Source: Dokdonella sp. (GTDB lineage Bacteria; Pseudomonadota; Gammaproteobacteria; Xanthomonadales; Rhodanobacteraceae). From it: 64,000 nucleotides of DNA. The notes under the pieces were generated by a model. It did not search any database. It was not told the origin of the DNA and saw nothing but the letters and a program-made list of their open reading frames with translations. A program made the translations under genes and the position numbers. How positions within the stretch are numbered: position 1 is the first letter of the stretch; each line of letters starts with the position of its first letter. This document shows positions 5,847-14,286 of this stretch, in pieces. The DNA lies in contig NZ_JAGIAG010000001.1 in NCBI RefSeq assembly GCF_017744955.1, positions 1,054,001 through 1,118,000 of the forward strand, written 5' to 3'.

Positions 5847-8369
5847 ATGTCGCTGCGTCGTGCGCTGCCGTTCGTGCTGTTGCCGTTCTTCGTCGACGCG
5901 TCCGCGTCGACGCAGGAGCCCGCCCTGACCCCCGAGATGCGCGCGCTGCGCGAGGCGCGGCCGGCGCAACCCACGCCGCTGGCGCCGATGCACGCGACGC
6001 CCTGTGTCGACGGCATGGCCGGCATCTATCCGTGCTCGAACATCGACCTGCTCGCCTTCGTGCCGCTGGCGGAATTCAGCGCGCAGAGCACCAACAGCCT
6101 GTGGGGCTGGACCGATCCGCAAAGCGGCATCGAATACGCCCTGGTCGGCGCCAACAACGGCACCGCGTTCTACGACCTGTCCACGCCGGACCACCCGCAC
6201 TACCTCGGCAAGCTGCCGACGCACGCCGGCACCGGCAGCTCGCTGTGGCGCGACGTGCGCGTGTACGCGAACCATGCCTACGTGATCAGCGACGCGAATC
6301 CCGGGCACGGCCTGCAGGTGTTCGACCTGACCCGCCTGCGCGGCGTGACCACGCCGCAGACGTTCACCGAAGACGGCTACTACGGTGCCTTCGGCAGCAG
6401 CCACACGATCTCGATCAACGAGCAGAGCGGCTACGCGATGATCGCCGGCGCCGACATCAACTGCGGCAGCGATCCGACCCACGGCGGCCTGCAGATCCTC
6501 GACCTCAGCACGCCGGCCGCGCCGAGCCTGGCCGGTTGCGTGCCGACCGGTGGCTACACGCACGAGTCGCAATGCTGGATCTACGCAGGTCCCGACACCG
6601 CGCACGTCGGCAAGGAAATCTGCTTCAACGCGAACGGCCCGTCGCGGCGCATCGCGATCGTCGACGTCAGCGACAAGAGCGCGCCGGTCACGCTCTCCTC
6701 GACGACCTACGCCGGCGCTTCCTATCCGCATCAGGGCTGGCTCAGCGACGACCACCGCTACCTGCTGGTCGACGACGAACTCGACGAGAGCGACAGCGGC
6801 CACACCGCCTGGACCTACGTCTGGGACGTCAGCGATCTCGAAGCGCCGGTCCTGGTCGGCCACCGCGACAGCGGCCTGTCCGTCATCGACCACAACCTCT
6901 ACGTGCACGGCCAGTACGTCTACCAGTCCAACTACGAGGCTGGCGTGCGCATCCTGCGCATCGACAACCTGTCCAGCGCGCAGCTGACCGAGGTCGCCTA
7001 CTTCGACACCTACCCGACGCGCGACACCGCCGAGTTCAACGGCACCTGGAACAACTACCGCTTCCCCGGCAGCGGCCGCGTCGTCGCGACCGGCATCGAC
7101 GAAGGCTTCTTCGTGCTGCAGCCGCAGCTGTGCGTGCCGCCGGCAGCGCCGGACGGCCTCGCCGCGACGCCGAACGGCGACGGCCGCATCGATCTGTCCT
7201 GGACCGCGTCCGCGACGCCGGGCGCGCACTATCGCGTCGAGCGCGCCCAGGGCGGTTGCAGCGGCAGCTTCGAAACGATCGCCGACGCGCTCGCCGCGTC
7301 GACCTACTCCGACACCGGCGCGTCCGGCAGCGTGACCTACGGCTACCGCGTCGTCGCCGGCGACGACGGCGGCCAATGCGTCTCGCCCGCCTCGACCTGC
7401 GTCGAGGCGGAGACGACCGGCGCCTGCATCGCGCCGCCGCTGTTCGCCGGCATTGCCGCGGCGACGAACGCGGCGGCTTCCGAATGCCGCGTCCAGCTGG
7501 CCTGGAACGCGGCGCAGCCGGCCTGCGGCGGCCCGGCGAGCTATTCGATCCATCGCGGCGGCAGCGTCGACTTCGTGCCGAGCGAGTCGAACCGCATCGC
7601 GCAGGACGTCGACCTGCTGACCTACCTCGACATCGGCGTCGCCGGCGGCGCGCCGCAGTACTACGTCGTGCGCTCGACCGACGACGCCAACGGCGCCACC
7701 GACCGCAACCTGGTCCGGCTAGCGGTCACGCCGACCGGGCCGAACGTCGACGGCACCTTCGCCTCCGGCGCCGAACCCGGCGATCCGCTGTTCGAAGCCG
7801 AAGCGGTCGAGGTTCCCGTCCTCTCGCGCAGCGGCAACCAGATCTTCCACGCCGGCTGGCATCCGTCTACGGCGCGCGTGCACGGCGGCGCGCAGAGCTT
7901 CTGGTCGACCAACGAGAACAATCTGTGCGTGACGCTGGTCACGCCGGAGCTGCAACTGACCGCAGCGCAGGAGTCCACGCTGTCGTTCTGGAGCGTGTGG
8001 GACACGCAACAGGGCCGTGACGGTGGCGTCGTCGAGATCTCGACCGACGCCGGCGCGAACTGGACGCGCCTGACGCCGCTCGGCGGCTATCCGGGCACCA
8101 TCAACAGCGGCGGCACGCTCTGCGGCGTCGCGGTCGGCAGCGGCGCGTTCACCGGCCTCGGGCATTTCACCTGGTCGCCGCAAGAGGTCGACCTTTCCGC
8201 CTACGCCGGACAGACCGTCAAGCTGCGCTGGCTCTACCGCTCCGACCAGTCCACCAACGGCGAAGGCTGGTTCGTCGACGACGTCGCGCTGACGCATGCG
8301 CAGGTGCCGGGCATGTGCGTGGCGGACAGCGAGCGCATCTTCGTCGACGGGTTCGACGCCACGCCCTGA
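5847..8369 (+). CDS. Choice-of-anchor B family exported protein with IFVDGFD tail
   Basis: 840 residues. The ATG at 5847 is preferred over 5829 because GGGGAGAGG sits 3-11 nt before it. A signal peptide (MSLRRALPFVLLPFFVDASA) is followed by the choice-of-anchor B hallmark: P-C-S-N-I-D-L-L-A-F-V-P-L, then SLWGWTDPQSGIEYALVG and D-L-S-T-P-D-H-P-H-Y-L-G-K-L-P-T, a beta-propeller of LVIvD-like repeats up to ~residue 430. Two fibronectin-like segments follow, then a jelly-roll-like domain (W-S-V-W-D-T-Q, W-L-Y-R-S-D-Q-S). The protein ends S-E-R-I-F-V-D-G-F-D-A-T-P, the tail shared by several other exported proteins here. The family is defined by a common domain joined to differing C-terminal anchors. 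The regulator gene starts 39 bp downstream. Confidence 0.88.
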   Translation: MSLRRALPFVLLPFFVDASASTQEPALTPEMRALREARPAQPTPLAPMHATPCVDGMAGIYPCSNIDLLAFVPLAEFSAQSTNSLWGWTDPQSGIEYALVGANNGTAFYDLSTPDHPHYLGKLPTHAGTGSSLWRDVRVYANHAYVISDANPGHGLQVFDLTRLRGVTTPQTFTEDGYYGAFGSSHTISINEQSGYAMIAGADINCGSDPTHGGLQILDLSTPAAPSLAGCVPTGGYTHESQCWIYAGPDTAHVGKEICFNANGPSRRIAIVDVSDKSAPVTLSSTTYAGASYPHQGWLSDDHRYLLVDDELDESDSGHTAWTYVWDVSDLEAPVLVGHRDSGLSVIDHNLYVHGQYVYQSNYEAGVRILRIDNLSSAQLTEVAYFDTYPTRDTAEFNGTWNNYRFPGSGRVVATGIDEGFFVLQPQLCVPPAAPDGLAATPNGDGRIDLSWTASATPGAHYRVERAQGGCSGSFETIADALAASTYSDTGASGSVTYGYRVVAGDDGGQCVSPASTCVEAETTGACIAPPLFAGIAAATNAAASECRVQLAWNAAQPACGGPASYSIHRGGSVDFVPSESNRIAQDVDLLTYLDIGVAGGAPQYYVVRSTDDANGATDRNLVRLAVTPTGPNVDGTFASGAEPGDPLFEAEAVEVPVLSRSGNQIFHAGWHPSTARVHGGAQSFWSTNENNLCVTLVTPELQLTAAQESTLSFWSVWDTQQGRDGGVVEISTDAGANWTRLTPLGGYPGTINSGGTLCGVAVGSGAFTGLGHFTWSPQEVDLSAYAGQTVKLRWLYRSDQSTNGEGWFVDDVALTHAQVPGMCVADSERIFVDGFDATP

Positions 8370-8408
8370 CGGTTTGCGCAGGTACGTGGCGGCACCCACA
8401 ATGCCGCG

Positions 8409-10730
8409 ATGTACCGCTTCGGCGACTTCCGACTCGATCCGGCGACGCGCGAGCTGCATCGCGGCGAGGAGCGCGTCGTGCTGCCGCCGAAGGCGTTCGA
8501 CTGCCTGCTGTGGCTGATCGAGCACCGCGACCGCGCGGTCGGTCGCGACGAGCTGATCGCGGCGGTGTGGGGCAAGGTCGACGTCGCCGACAACCTGCTG
8601 GTGCAGGTGGTCACGCGCCTGCGCCGCATGATCGACGAGGACGGCCGCGACAGCGCGATCCGCACCGTGCCGCGCTTCGGCTATCGCTGGGCGGTCGAGA
8701 CCGAGCTGGTCGACGCGACGGTGCCCGCATTGCCGAAACCGCATGCGACTTCGCCGCCGCGCCGACGTCGCTGGATCGCGTCGCTCGCCGCCGTCGCCGC
8801 GCTCGCGCTCGTCGCGGCGGTGACGGTGTTGGCGCTGCGCGAGCGTCCCGCGCCGGCCGGCGCCGCGCCATTGGCCCTGGTCCTGCCGGTCGCGGTCGAG
8901 GCGCCGCCGCAGCACGCCTGGATGCGCCTCGGACTGATGATCGCGCTGATCGAGCGCCTGCGCGCGGCCGGTCAGCCGGTGGTGCCGGCGACGAACGTGG
9001 TCGCGCTCGCCGGCGGGTCCGTCGACGCATTGCCGGGCGACGCGCTGCCGGCGCCGCTGGTGATCGCCGCGCGCGCGCAGCCGGACGGCGAGCGCTGGCG
9101 CGTCGCGTTGCAGACCTTGAAGGGCAGGGATCCGCCGCTGGAGGCGATCGGCGAATCGGTCGACGCGCTCGACGCCGCACGCCTGGCCGCCGATCGTCTC
9201 GCGCATCAACTCGGCCTGGGGCCGATGCCGCCGGATCGCACGCCTGCCGACCGCTCGCTGGCGCAGCGCCTGCTGCGCGCCGAGGCGGCGAGCCTGGCCG
9301 GCGAGACCGACGCCGCGATCGCCTTGCTCGACGCCGCGGACGCGGCCGAACAGCAGTCGCCCGAGTGGCGCTACCAGCGTGCCTGGGCCGATTTCGTCGG
9401 CGGACGGCTCGAGCCGGCGCAGGCGCGCCTGCAACGTCTGCTGGCCGAGCTGACCGACGACGACGCGGCGTCGATGCGCGCGCGTGCCTACAACGGGCTG
9501 GCCAACGTGCAGTACGAGCGCGGCGACCTCGACGGCCTGCGCCGCAGCGCCGATGCCGCGATCGCCCTGTTGCAGGATCGCGACGCGCCGGGCGAGTTCG
9601 GCCGCGCGCTGATGAGCCGCGGCGTCGCGCACGCGCAAGGCAAGGACACCGATGCCGCGCAGCGCGATTTCCTGCAGGCGCGCGTCGCGCTCGAAAGCGC
9701 CGGCGACCGCCTCGGCGTGGCGCGGGCCGAACTGGCGCTCGGCGTCGTCGCGAAAGGACGCGGCCGCCTGGTCGAGGCGCTGCCGGCGCTGGAAAGCGCC
9801 GCCGTGCATCTGGGCGCATTCGACGCCGCGCACGACGAGCTGATCGCGCGCACGCACCTGGCCGACGCGCAGCTGCTGCTGCTCGAGCCGGCGGCCGCGC
9901 TCGCCGGCGAGCCGCGCCTGCGCGAATTGTCCGGGCGCGAGCACGCGCCGCGCGCGCGGTTCCTGGCCGACCTGTTGCGCATCGAGATCCTCGCGGCCAA
10001 CGGCCGCCTGAGCGCGGCGCGGGAGCTGCTGCGGGGACTGCGCGTCGACGACGATCGCGGTGTGGACGGCTGGCGGCTAGGACTGGCGCGCGCGCGTCAC
10101 CTGCTCGAACCGGCGCAGGCCGAGGCGACCGAGCGCGAGATGCAGGCGGAATTGTCGAAGCTGCCGCCCGGCGAAGCCGGCCGCGATCCCGGCCGCAGCG
10201 CGCTGATCGTCCTGCGCGGTGCGCTGGCGCGCGGTCATGCGGAGGAGGCGCGTGCGGCGGCGCTGGCGATCCAGGCGTGGGCCGCACGCAACGGCGACGC
10301 CGACGTCCGTCTGTACACCGACCTCGCCGAAGCCGAGCAGCACGCGGCGGCGGACCGGGTCGAGCTCGCGCGGCGCGCGTTCGAGTCCGCGCAACGCCGC
10401 GCCGCCGCCGCGCAGGTTCCCGGCGACATGCTGTGGGTCGCGCAGGCGCATGCCGGCTGGCTGATTCGCAACGGCGATCTCGCCGGCGCCAGCGCGGCGG
10501 CCGGCGGCGTCGCCGGCTGGGCGCGTCGCGACTACGACGCGGCCCTGCTGCAACTGCAACTGCAGCATGCGCTCGGCGCGTACGCGCCGTGGCAGGCCGC
10601 GCTCGAACGCGCGCGCCTTCTCGCCGGCGAGCGGCGCATCCCGGCGGAGCTCGAACGTGCGCCGCCGCAGCGCGACGCCGACGTCCGGTCGCGCATCGCG
10701 GCGTCCGCCGGGACGCCGCCAAGTCCCTGA
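8409..10730 (+). CDS. wHTH (OmpR/CadC-type) transmembrane regulator with TPR domain
   Basis: 773 residues. Residues 1-95 form an OmpR-type winged helix (FGDFRLDPATREL, LPPKAFDCLLWLIEHR, VGRDELIAAVWG, then IRTVPRFGYRW). A single transmembrane helix lies at ~120-137 (WIASLAAVAALALVAAVTVLAL). The rest is Ala/Arg/Glu-rich TPR-like helical repeats, presumably periplasmic. The topology is that of CadC/ToxR-like one-component regulators. It is flanked on both sides by exported proteins with the I-F-x-D-G-F-[DE] tail, and a close paralogue at 50043-52322 heads a similar locus. No good ribosome site precedes the ATG, so expression may depend on the gene upstream. Confidence 0.88.
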   Translation: MYRFGDFRLDPATRELHRGEERVVLPPKAFDCLLWLIEHRDRAVGRDELIAAVWGKVDVADNLLVQVVTRLRRMIDEDGRDSAIRTVPRFGYRWAVETELVDATVPALPKPHATSPPRRRRWIASLAAVAALALVAAVTVLALRERPAPAGAAPLALVLPVAVEAPPQHAWMRLGLMIALIERLRAAGQPVVPATNVVALAGGSVDALPGDALPAPLVIAARAQPDGERWRVALQTLKGRDPPLEAIGESVDALDAARLAADRLAHQLGLGPMPPDRTPADRSLAQRLLRAEAASLAGETDAAIALLDAADAAEQQSPEWRYQRAWADFVGGRLEPAQARLQRLLAELTDDDAASMRARAYNGLANVQYERGDLDGLRRSADAAIALLQDRDAPGEFGRALMSRGVAHAQGKDTDAAQRDFLQARVALESAGDRLGVARAELALGVVAKGRGRLVEALPALESAAVHLGAFDAAHDELIARTHLADAQLLLLEPAAALAGEPRLRELSGREHAPRARFLADLLRIEILAANGRLSAARELLRGLRVDDDRGVDGWRLGLARARHLLEPAQAEATEREMQAELSKLPPGEAGRDPGRSALIVLRGALARGHAEEARAAALAIQAWAARNGDADVRLYTDLAEAEQHAAADRVELARRAFESAQRRAAAAQVPGDMLWVAQAHAGWLIRNGDLAGASAAAGGVAGWARRDYDAALLQLQLQHALGAYAPWQAALERARLLAGERRIPAELERAPPQRDADVRSRIAASAGTPPSP

Positions 10731-10834
10731 CGCGCCGGCGATCACACCGAAATCTCACCACCATCTAGGCGAACCGGAACGCGCCGGCGCCGGATGCGAC
10801 GCAGAATCGAAGATCACCCCAGCCCGGAGGCGCC

Positions 10835-12031
10835 ATGCCCAGTTCCGTTTCCTCGGCCGCATTCGCCGCCGTGCGCCGCTTCGTCCTGCCTGCGCTGTTC
10901 GCCCTCGCGCCGATCGCCGCCTCGGCCGAGTTCGTCGTCACCGGCAACCTGGTGACCGCGCGCACCAGCCCGACCGCGACGACCCTGCTCGACGGCCGCG
11001 TGCTGATCACCGGCGGCAACGTGCGCACGGTCGACCGCGCGCCGGCGGCCACCGCCGAAGTATTCGATCCGGCCAGCGGCCAGTTCAGCGCCACCGGCGC
11101 GATGACGGTGCCGCGCTGGGACCACGCGGCGACGCTGCTGCACGACGGCCGCGTGCTCGTCGTCGGCGGCAGCTCCGGCGCCGACGACAACGGCATCAGC
11201 TTCACGCAGGCCAATGGCGAGCTCTACGATCCCGCGTCGGGCACCTTCAGCGCCGTGCCGAGCGCCATCGAAGTCGGCGGCGAGCGCACCACCGTGACGA
11301 CGCTCGCCGACGGCCGCGCGCTGGTGGTCAGCGGCTGGATCCAGGGCCAGGGCACGGTCGCGCGCGCGCAGTTGTTCGATCCCGCCAGCGACACGTTCAG
11401 CGAGACCGGCGCGCCGCATTTCTCGCGCATCGTGCACACCGCGACCCTGCTCGCCGACGGCCGCGTGCTGGTCGTCGGCGGCACCAGTTCGACCGAAGGC
11501 CTGCTCGACAACGCGGAACTGTACGACCCGGCCACCGGTACGTTCACGCTGCTCGCCTCGACGATGTCGACCTCGCGCGAGCGCCACGCGGCAGCGCGAC
11601 TGGCCGACGGCCGCGTGCTGATCACCGGCGGCTACGGGCCGGAGGAAATGCTCGACGTCAGCGAGCTGTTCGATCCCGCCACCGCCAGCTTCGTGCCGTC
11701 CCAGGCGACGATGGCCCTGGCGCGCGTGGACTTCAACCTGCTCGCGCTGCCGGACGGCAAGGTGTTCGCGCTCGGCAGCAACCAGTGGGGGATCGAGGCC
11801 GGCACCGCCGAACTGTACGATCCGGCCGCCGACGCCTTCAGCCTGATCTCGCCCGGTCCGTCGACCGAACGCGACGGCGCGCGCACGGCCCTGCTCGCCG
11901 ACGGCCGCGTGCTGATCGCCGCCGGCGTCGACCTGCGCAGCGAGAACGCCGATCTGGTCACCTACGGCGAGATCTATGCACCGGGCGCGGCCGACGCGAT
12001 CTTCGCCGACGGGTTCGAGGGCGCGCCGTAG
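10835..12031 (+). CDS. Exported kelch-repeat protein with IFADGFE tail
   Basis: 398 residues with an excellent ribosome site (CGGAGG) 4 nt before the ATG. The signal peptide is FVLPALFALAPIAASAE. The mature protein is a run of six or more kelch-type blades, each with L-A-D-G-R-V-L-(I/V)-x-G-G and a following E-L-(Y/F)-D-P-A-(S/T)-G-T-F, at about 55-residue spacing, which should close into a beta-propeller. The C-terminus is A-D-A-I-F-A-D-G-F-E-G-A-P, the tail motif discussed elsewhere. It lies 104 bp after the wHTH-TPR gene. Ligand or partner unknown; adhesion or glycan binding are possibilities only. Confidence 0.85.
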   Translation: MPSSVSSAAFAAVRRFVLPALFALAPIAASAEFVVTGNLVTARTSPTATTLLDGRVLITGGNVRTVDRAPAATAEVFDPASGQFSATGAMTVPRWDHAATLLHDGRVLVVGGSSGADDNGISFTQANGELYDPASGTFSAVPSAIEVGGERTTVTTLADGRALVVSGWIQGQGTVARAQLFDPASDTFSETGAPHFSRIVHTATLLADGRVLVVGGTSSTEGLLDNAELYDPATGTFTLLASTMSTSRERHAAARLADGRVLITGGYGPEEMLDVSELFDPATASFVPSQATMALARVDFNLLALPDGKVFALGSNQWGIEAGTAELYDPAADAFSLISPGPSTERDGARTALLADGRVLIAAGVDLRSENADLVTYGEIYAPGAADAIFADGFEGAP

Positions 12032-12111
12032 GCAAGGCGCCGAGGAACTATCCCGCGGACGCGCACTCTGACCTCGGGCCGTGATCGCGGCGTCGAGGAC
12101 GGGAGAGCGAG

Positions 12112-12450
12112 ATGGTGAAGCGAATGCTGCGCGTGGTGGCGCTGGCCGTGTTCGGACTGGCCGCCGTTGGGTCCGGGCTCGCGATCGCGGCGTCGAAGTC
12201 GCCGGCCGGCGAGCCGAAGATCGTCATGTACGCGACGCAGACCTGCGGCTACTGCGCCAAGGCGCGCGAATACTTCAAGGCGCACGGCGTGACGTGGGAC
12301 GAGCGCGACATCGAAACCTCGGCGCAGGCGGAGCAGGAATGGAAGGCGCTGAACGGGCAGGGCACGCCGCTGATCCTGATCGGCGAGGAGAAGGTCAGCG
12401 GCTTCCATCAGGCCCGCCTCGACACATTGCTGGCGAAGTACGGGAAGTAG
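12112..12450 (+). CDS. Exported glutaredoxin/thioredoxin-fold protein (CGYC)
   Basis: 112 residues. An N-terminal signal or anchor (MLRVVALAVFGLAAVGSGLAIA) precedes a glutaredoxin fold: strand KIVMYAT, dithiol site C45-G-Y-C48, a helix K-A-R-E-Y-F-K-A-H, strand VTWDERDI and the cis-proline loop G-T-P-L-I-L-I near residue 85. It should carry out thiol-disulphide exchange outside the cytoplasm, or be anchored facing the periplasm. A GGGAGAG ribosome site precedes the start. The next gene downstream on the same strand is a His-rich exported DUF4920 protein; a joint role in redox or metal handling is a guess. Confidence 0.85.
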   Translation: MVKRMLRVVALAVFGLAAVGSGLAIAASKSPAGEPKIVMYATQTCGYCAKAREYFKAHGVTWDERDIETSAQAEQEWKALNGQGTPLILIGEEKVSGFHQARLDTLLAKYGK

Positions 12451-12532
12451 CGCGCCGACGGGAATCGAGGCGCATGCGACGGCGCGGCGGCATTCGGTGA
12501 ATAATCGCGCTTCCGCCGATCGGAGCTTCATC

Positions 12533-13039
12533 ATGCGTCTCGCACTCGCCCTTTCCCTGCTGCTCGCCGTTCCCGCCTGGGCCCACGACCACGCCGCCGC
12601 CGGGCACGCGCACGGCGGCGACGATGCCCCGGCCGCCGCAGTGCCGGTGCAGAAGACCGCCGACGGAGCGGTCTACGGCGCCAAGCTCGCCGATATCCTG
12701 CCGGCCGCGGTCAGCCTGGACAGCGTGGTGGCGAAACCCGAAGCCGCGCTCGGCAAGGCCGGCGCCTTCAGCGGCCGCATCACCCAGGTGTGCCAGAAGC
12801 AGGGCTGCTGGCTGGTGCTGAGCGGCGAGAGCGGCGAGTTCGCGCGCGTGTTCATGCACGACCACGCCTTCAGCGTGCCGAAGGACGCGAGCGGCGAAGC
12901 GGTCGTCTACGGAACGCTGGGCGAGAAGAAGCTTTCGGCCGAAGAGGCGGCGCACCTGAAGAAGGATGGTGCTGCTGCGCCGGCGGAGCGCGAGTTGCAG
13001 ATCGATGCGACGTCGGTGCTGATTCGCGCGGCGGGGTAG
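12533..13039 (+). CDS. Exported DUF4920 protein with His-rich N-terminus
   Basis: 168 residues from the ATG at 12533; an upstream GTG at 12497 is rejected since it would put a non-hydrophobic leader before the signal peptide (MRLALALSLLLAVPAWA). Immediately after cleavage comes a His-rich run (H-D-H-A-A-A-G-H-A-H), suggesting metal binding. The domain then has G-A-K-L, a C-Q-K-Q-G-C-W pair of cysteines at ~88-93 and F-M-H-D-H-A-F, features of DUF4920. The cysteine and histidine sets could bind copper or zinc, which is an inference. A palindromic repeat follows the stop codon. Confidence 0.75.
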   Translation: MRLALALSLLLAVPAWAHDHAAAGHAHGGDDAPAAAVPVQKTADGAVYGAKLADILPAAVSLDSVVAKPEAALGKAGAFSGRITQVCQKQGCWLVLSGESGEFARVFMHDHAFSVPKDASGEAVVYGTLGEKKLSAEEAAHLKKDGAAAPAERELQIDATSVLIRAAG

Positions 13040-13056
13040 TTCTGCGAGGAAGCTTG

Positions 13057-13128
13057 CTCGCGGAGACGCAGAGACGCGGAGAAAGGCGAAGGCGGTTTGT
13101 TTTCTCCGCGTCTTTGCGCCCCTGCGAG
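13057..13128. repeat. Palindromic intergenic element, 'AGACGCAGAGACGC' family
   Basis: The left arm 13057-13084 (CTCGCGGAGACGCAGAG...) pairs with the right arm 13101-13128 (TTTCTCCGCGTCTTTGC...) over 28 positions with few mismatches, separated by a 16-nt loop. It sits between the convergent DUF4920 and TPR genes, so it may also act as a bidirectional terminator. A second member of the same family lies at 40156-40210, also between convergent genes. Confidence 0.88.
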
Positions 13129-13181
13129 AGAAGCTCTCGTTGATGCCACGCGCACGTGTCTCGCAGCTCCGCGAAGCGGCA

Positions 13182-14207
13182 TCAGGATGTCGGCTTCAAC
13201 TGTTGCAGCCGTCTCTTGGCATCTTTCAAAGTGTCCCCACTGCGCTTCGCCGTCGGTAGCGCGATGTATTCGCGGAAGGCTGTGGCGGCCGCGTCCTCGT
13301 CGCCCTTGGTCTGCAATGCGATACCGAGGCGGTATTGCGCACCACGCTGCGGATCGAGTTCGACGGCGCGGCGCAGGGACGTGATCGCCGCGTCGACCTG
13401 CCCGGTCTCCAGCTCGCTGCGGCCGTAGCCGAGGCACAGGCTCGCGTCGTTCGGGAAACGTTCGCGGCCGCGTCGGAATGTCTCCAGCGCTTTGGCGGTC
13501 TGCTTTGCTTCCAGTTGTCGGAAGCCCAGGCTGGTCAGGGCGCTGCGGTAGCCGTCGGCGAGATCGGCGGACGCGAACGCCTCCGGCGCCAGCAGCAGCG
13601 CACCGGCGCGATCGAGCTGGCCGTTCTGCAAATGGATGCCCGCGCGCAGCAGTGGGGCGGCTTCCGGTCGCACGGCTTCGAACGCCGCCGTGTTGCGCTC
13701 CGCCTTGTCGGCGCCGCCGCCGACGATACCGGGAGCCATCAGGTAGAACTGGTTGAGGTCGTCGCGTGCAGTGAAATTGCGCGGATCGAGTTCGACCGCC
13801 TTTTCGAGTTCTTCCCGGACGCGTCCGGCGTACTTCATGCCCTTGAGCATGCCGCCGGATGCGGCGATCGCGCCGTAGGTTTCGCCGAGCGCGAGATGGC
13901 ACAGCGCCGACTGCGGGATGCGCTCGAGGCAGGGCTGCAGCGTATCGGCGAGACGTTCGAGATCGGCGGTTTCCTTGATGGTTTCCAGCCCGGCCCGCGC
14001 CAGCAGCCAGTACGCCTGCTCGTCGGTGGGGTCGGAGGCGAGGCGCCGCTCGGCGAGTCGGCGCGCCTCGTTGTAGCGCTTGTCGCGCAGCAACGAATCG
14101 GCGCTTCCGTCGTCCGCGATGGCGGCGAGCGTCGTCGCGGCGAGCAGCGCGGAGCAGACCGCTCCGATCGCTGCGCCGAGTTTTCGCCAGCGTGCACGCT
14201 CGTCCAT
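13182..14207 (-). CDS. Exported TPR-repeat protein
   Basis: 341 residues. The N-terminus has a hydrophobic signal or anchor (LGAAIGAVCSALLAATTLAAIA) at ~9-31. The rest is a set of tetratricopeptide repeats, for example Y-N-E-A-R-R-L-A-E-R-R-L-A-S-D-P-T and A-I-T-S-L-R-R-A-V-E-L-D-P-Q. These make a helical scaffold for protein-protein contact, probably in the periplasm. A central segment (L-K-G-M-K-Y-A-G-R) is typical of a family of TPR proteins in this order whose role I do not know. It is transcribed toward the convergent DUF4920 gene and separated from it by a palindromic element. Confidence 0.75.
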   Translation of the reverse strand: MDERARWRKLGAAIGAVCSALLAATTLAAIADDGSADSLLRDKRYNEARRLAERRLASDPTDEQAYWLLARAGLETIKETADLERLADTLQPCLERIPQSALCHLALGETYGAIAASGGMLKGMKYAGRVREELEKAVELDPRNFTARDDLNQFYLMAPGIVGGGADKAERNTAAFEAVRPEAAPLLRAGIHLQNGQLDRAGALLLAPEAFASADLADGYRSALTSLGFRQLEAKQTAKALETFRRGRERFPNDASLCLGYGRSELETGQVDAAITSLRRAVELDPQRGAQYRLGIALQTKGDEDAAATAFREYIALPTAKRSGDTLKDAKRRLQQLKPTS

Positions 14208-14286
14208 GCTCGGCCTTCCTTGTGATTGGGCGCTTACGGATCGGGGATCGTATCTCGTGGATCTCAGCCGCCGTGCCGACTCCGTC

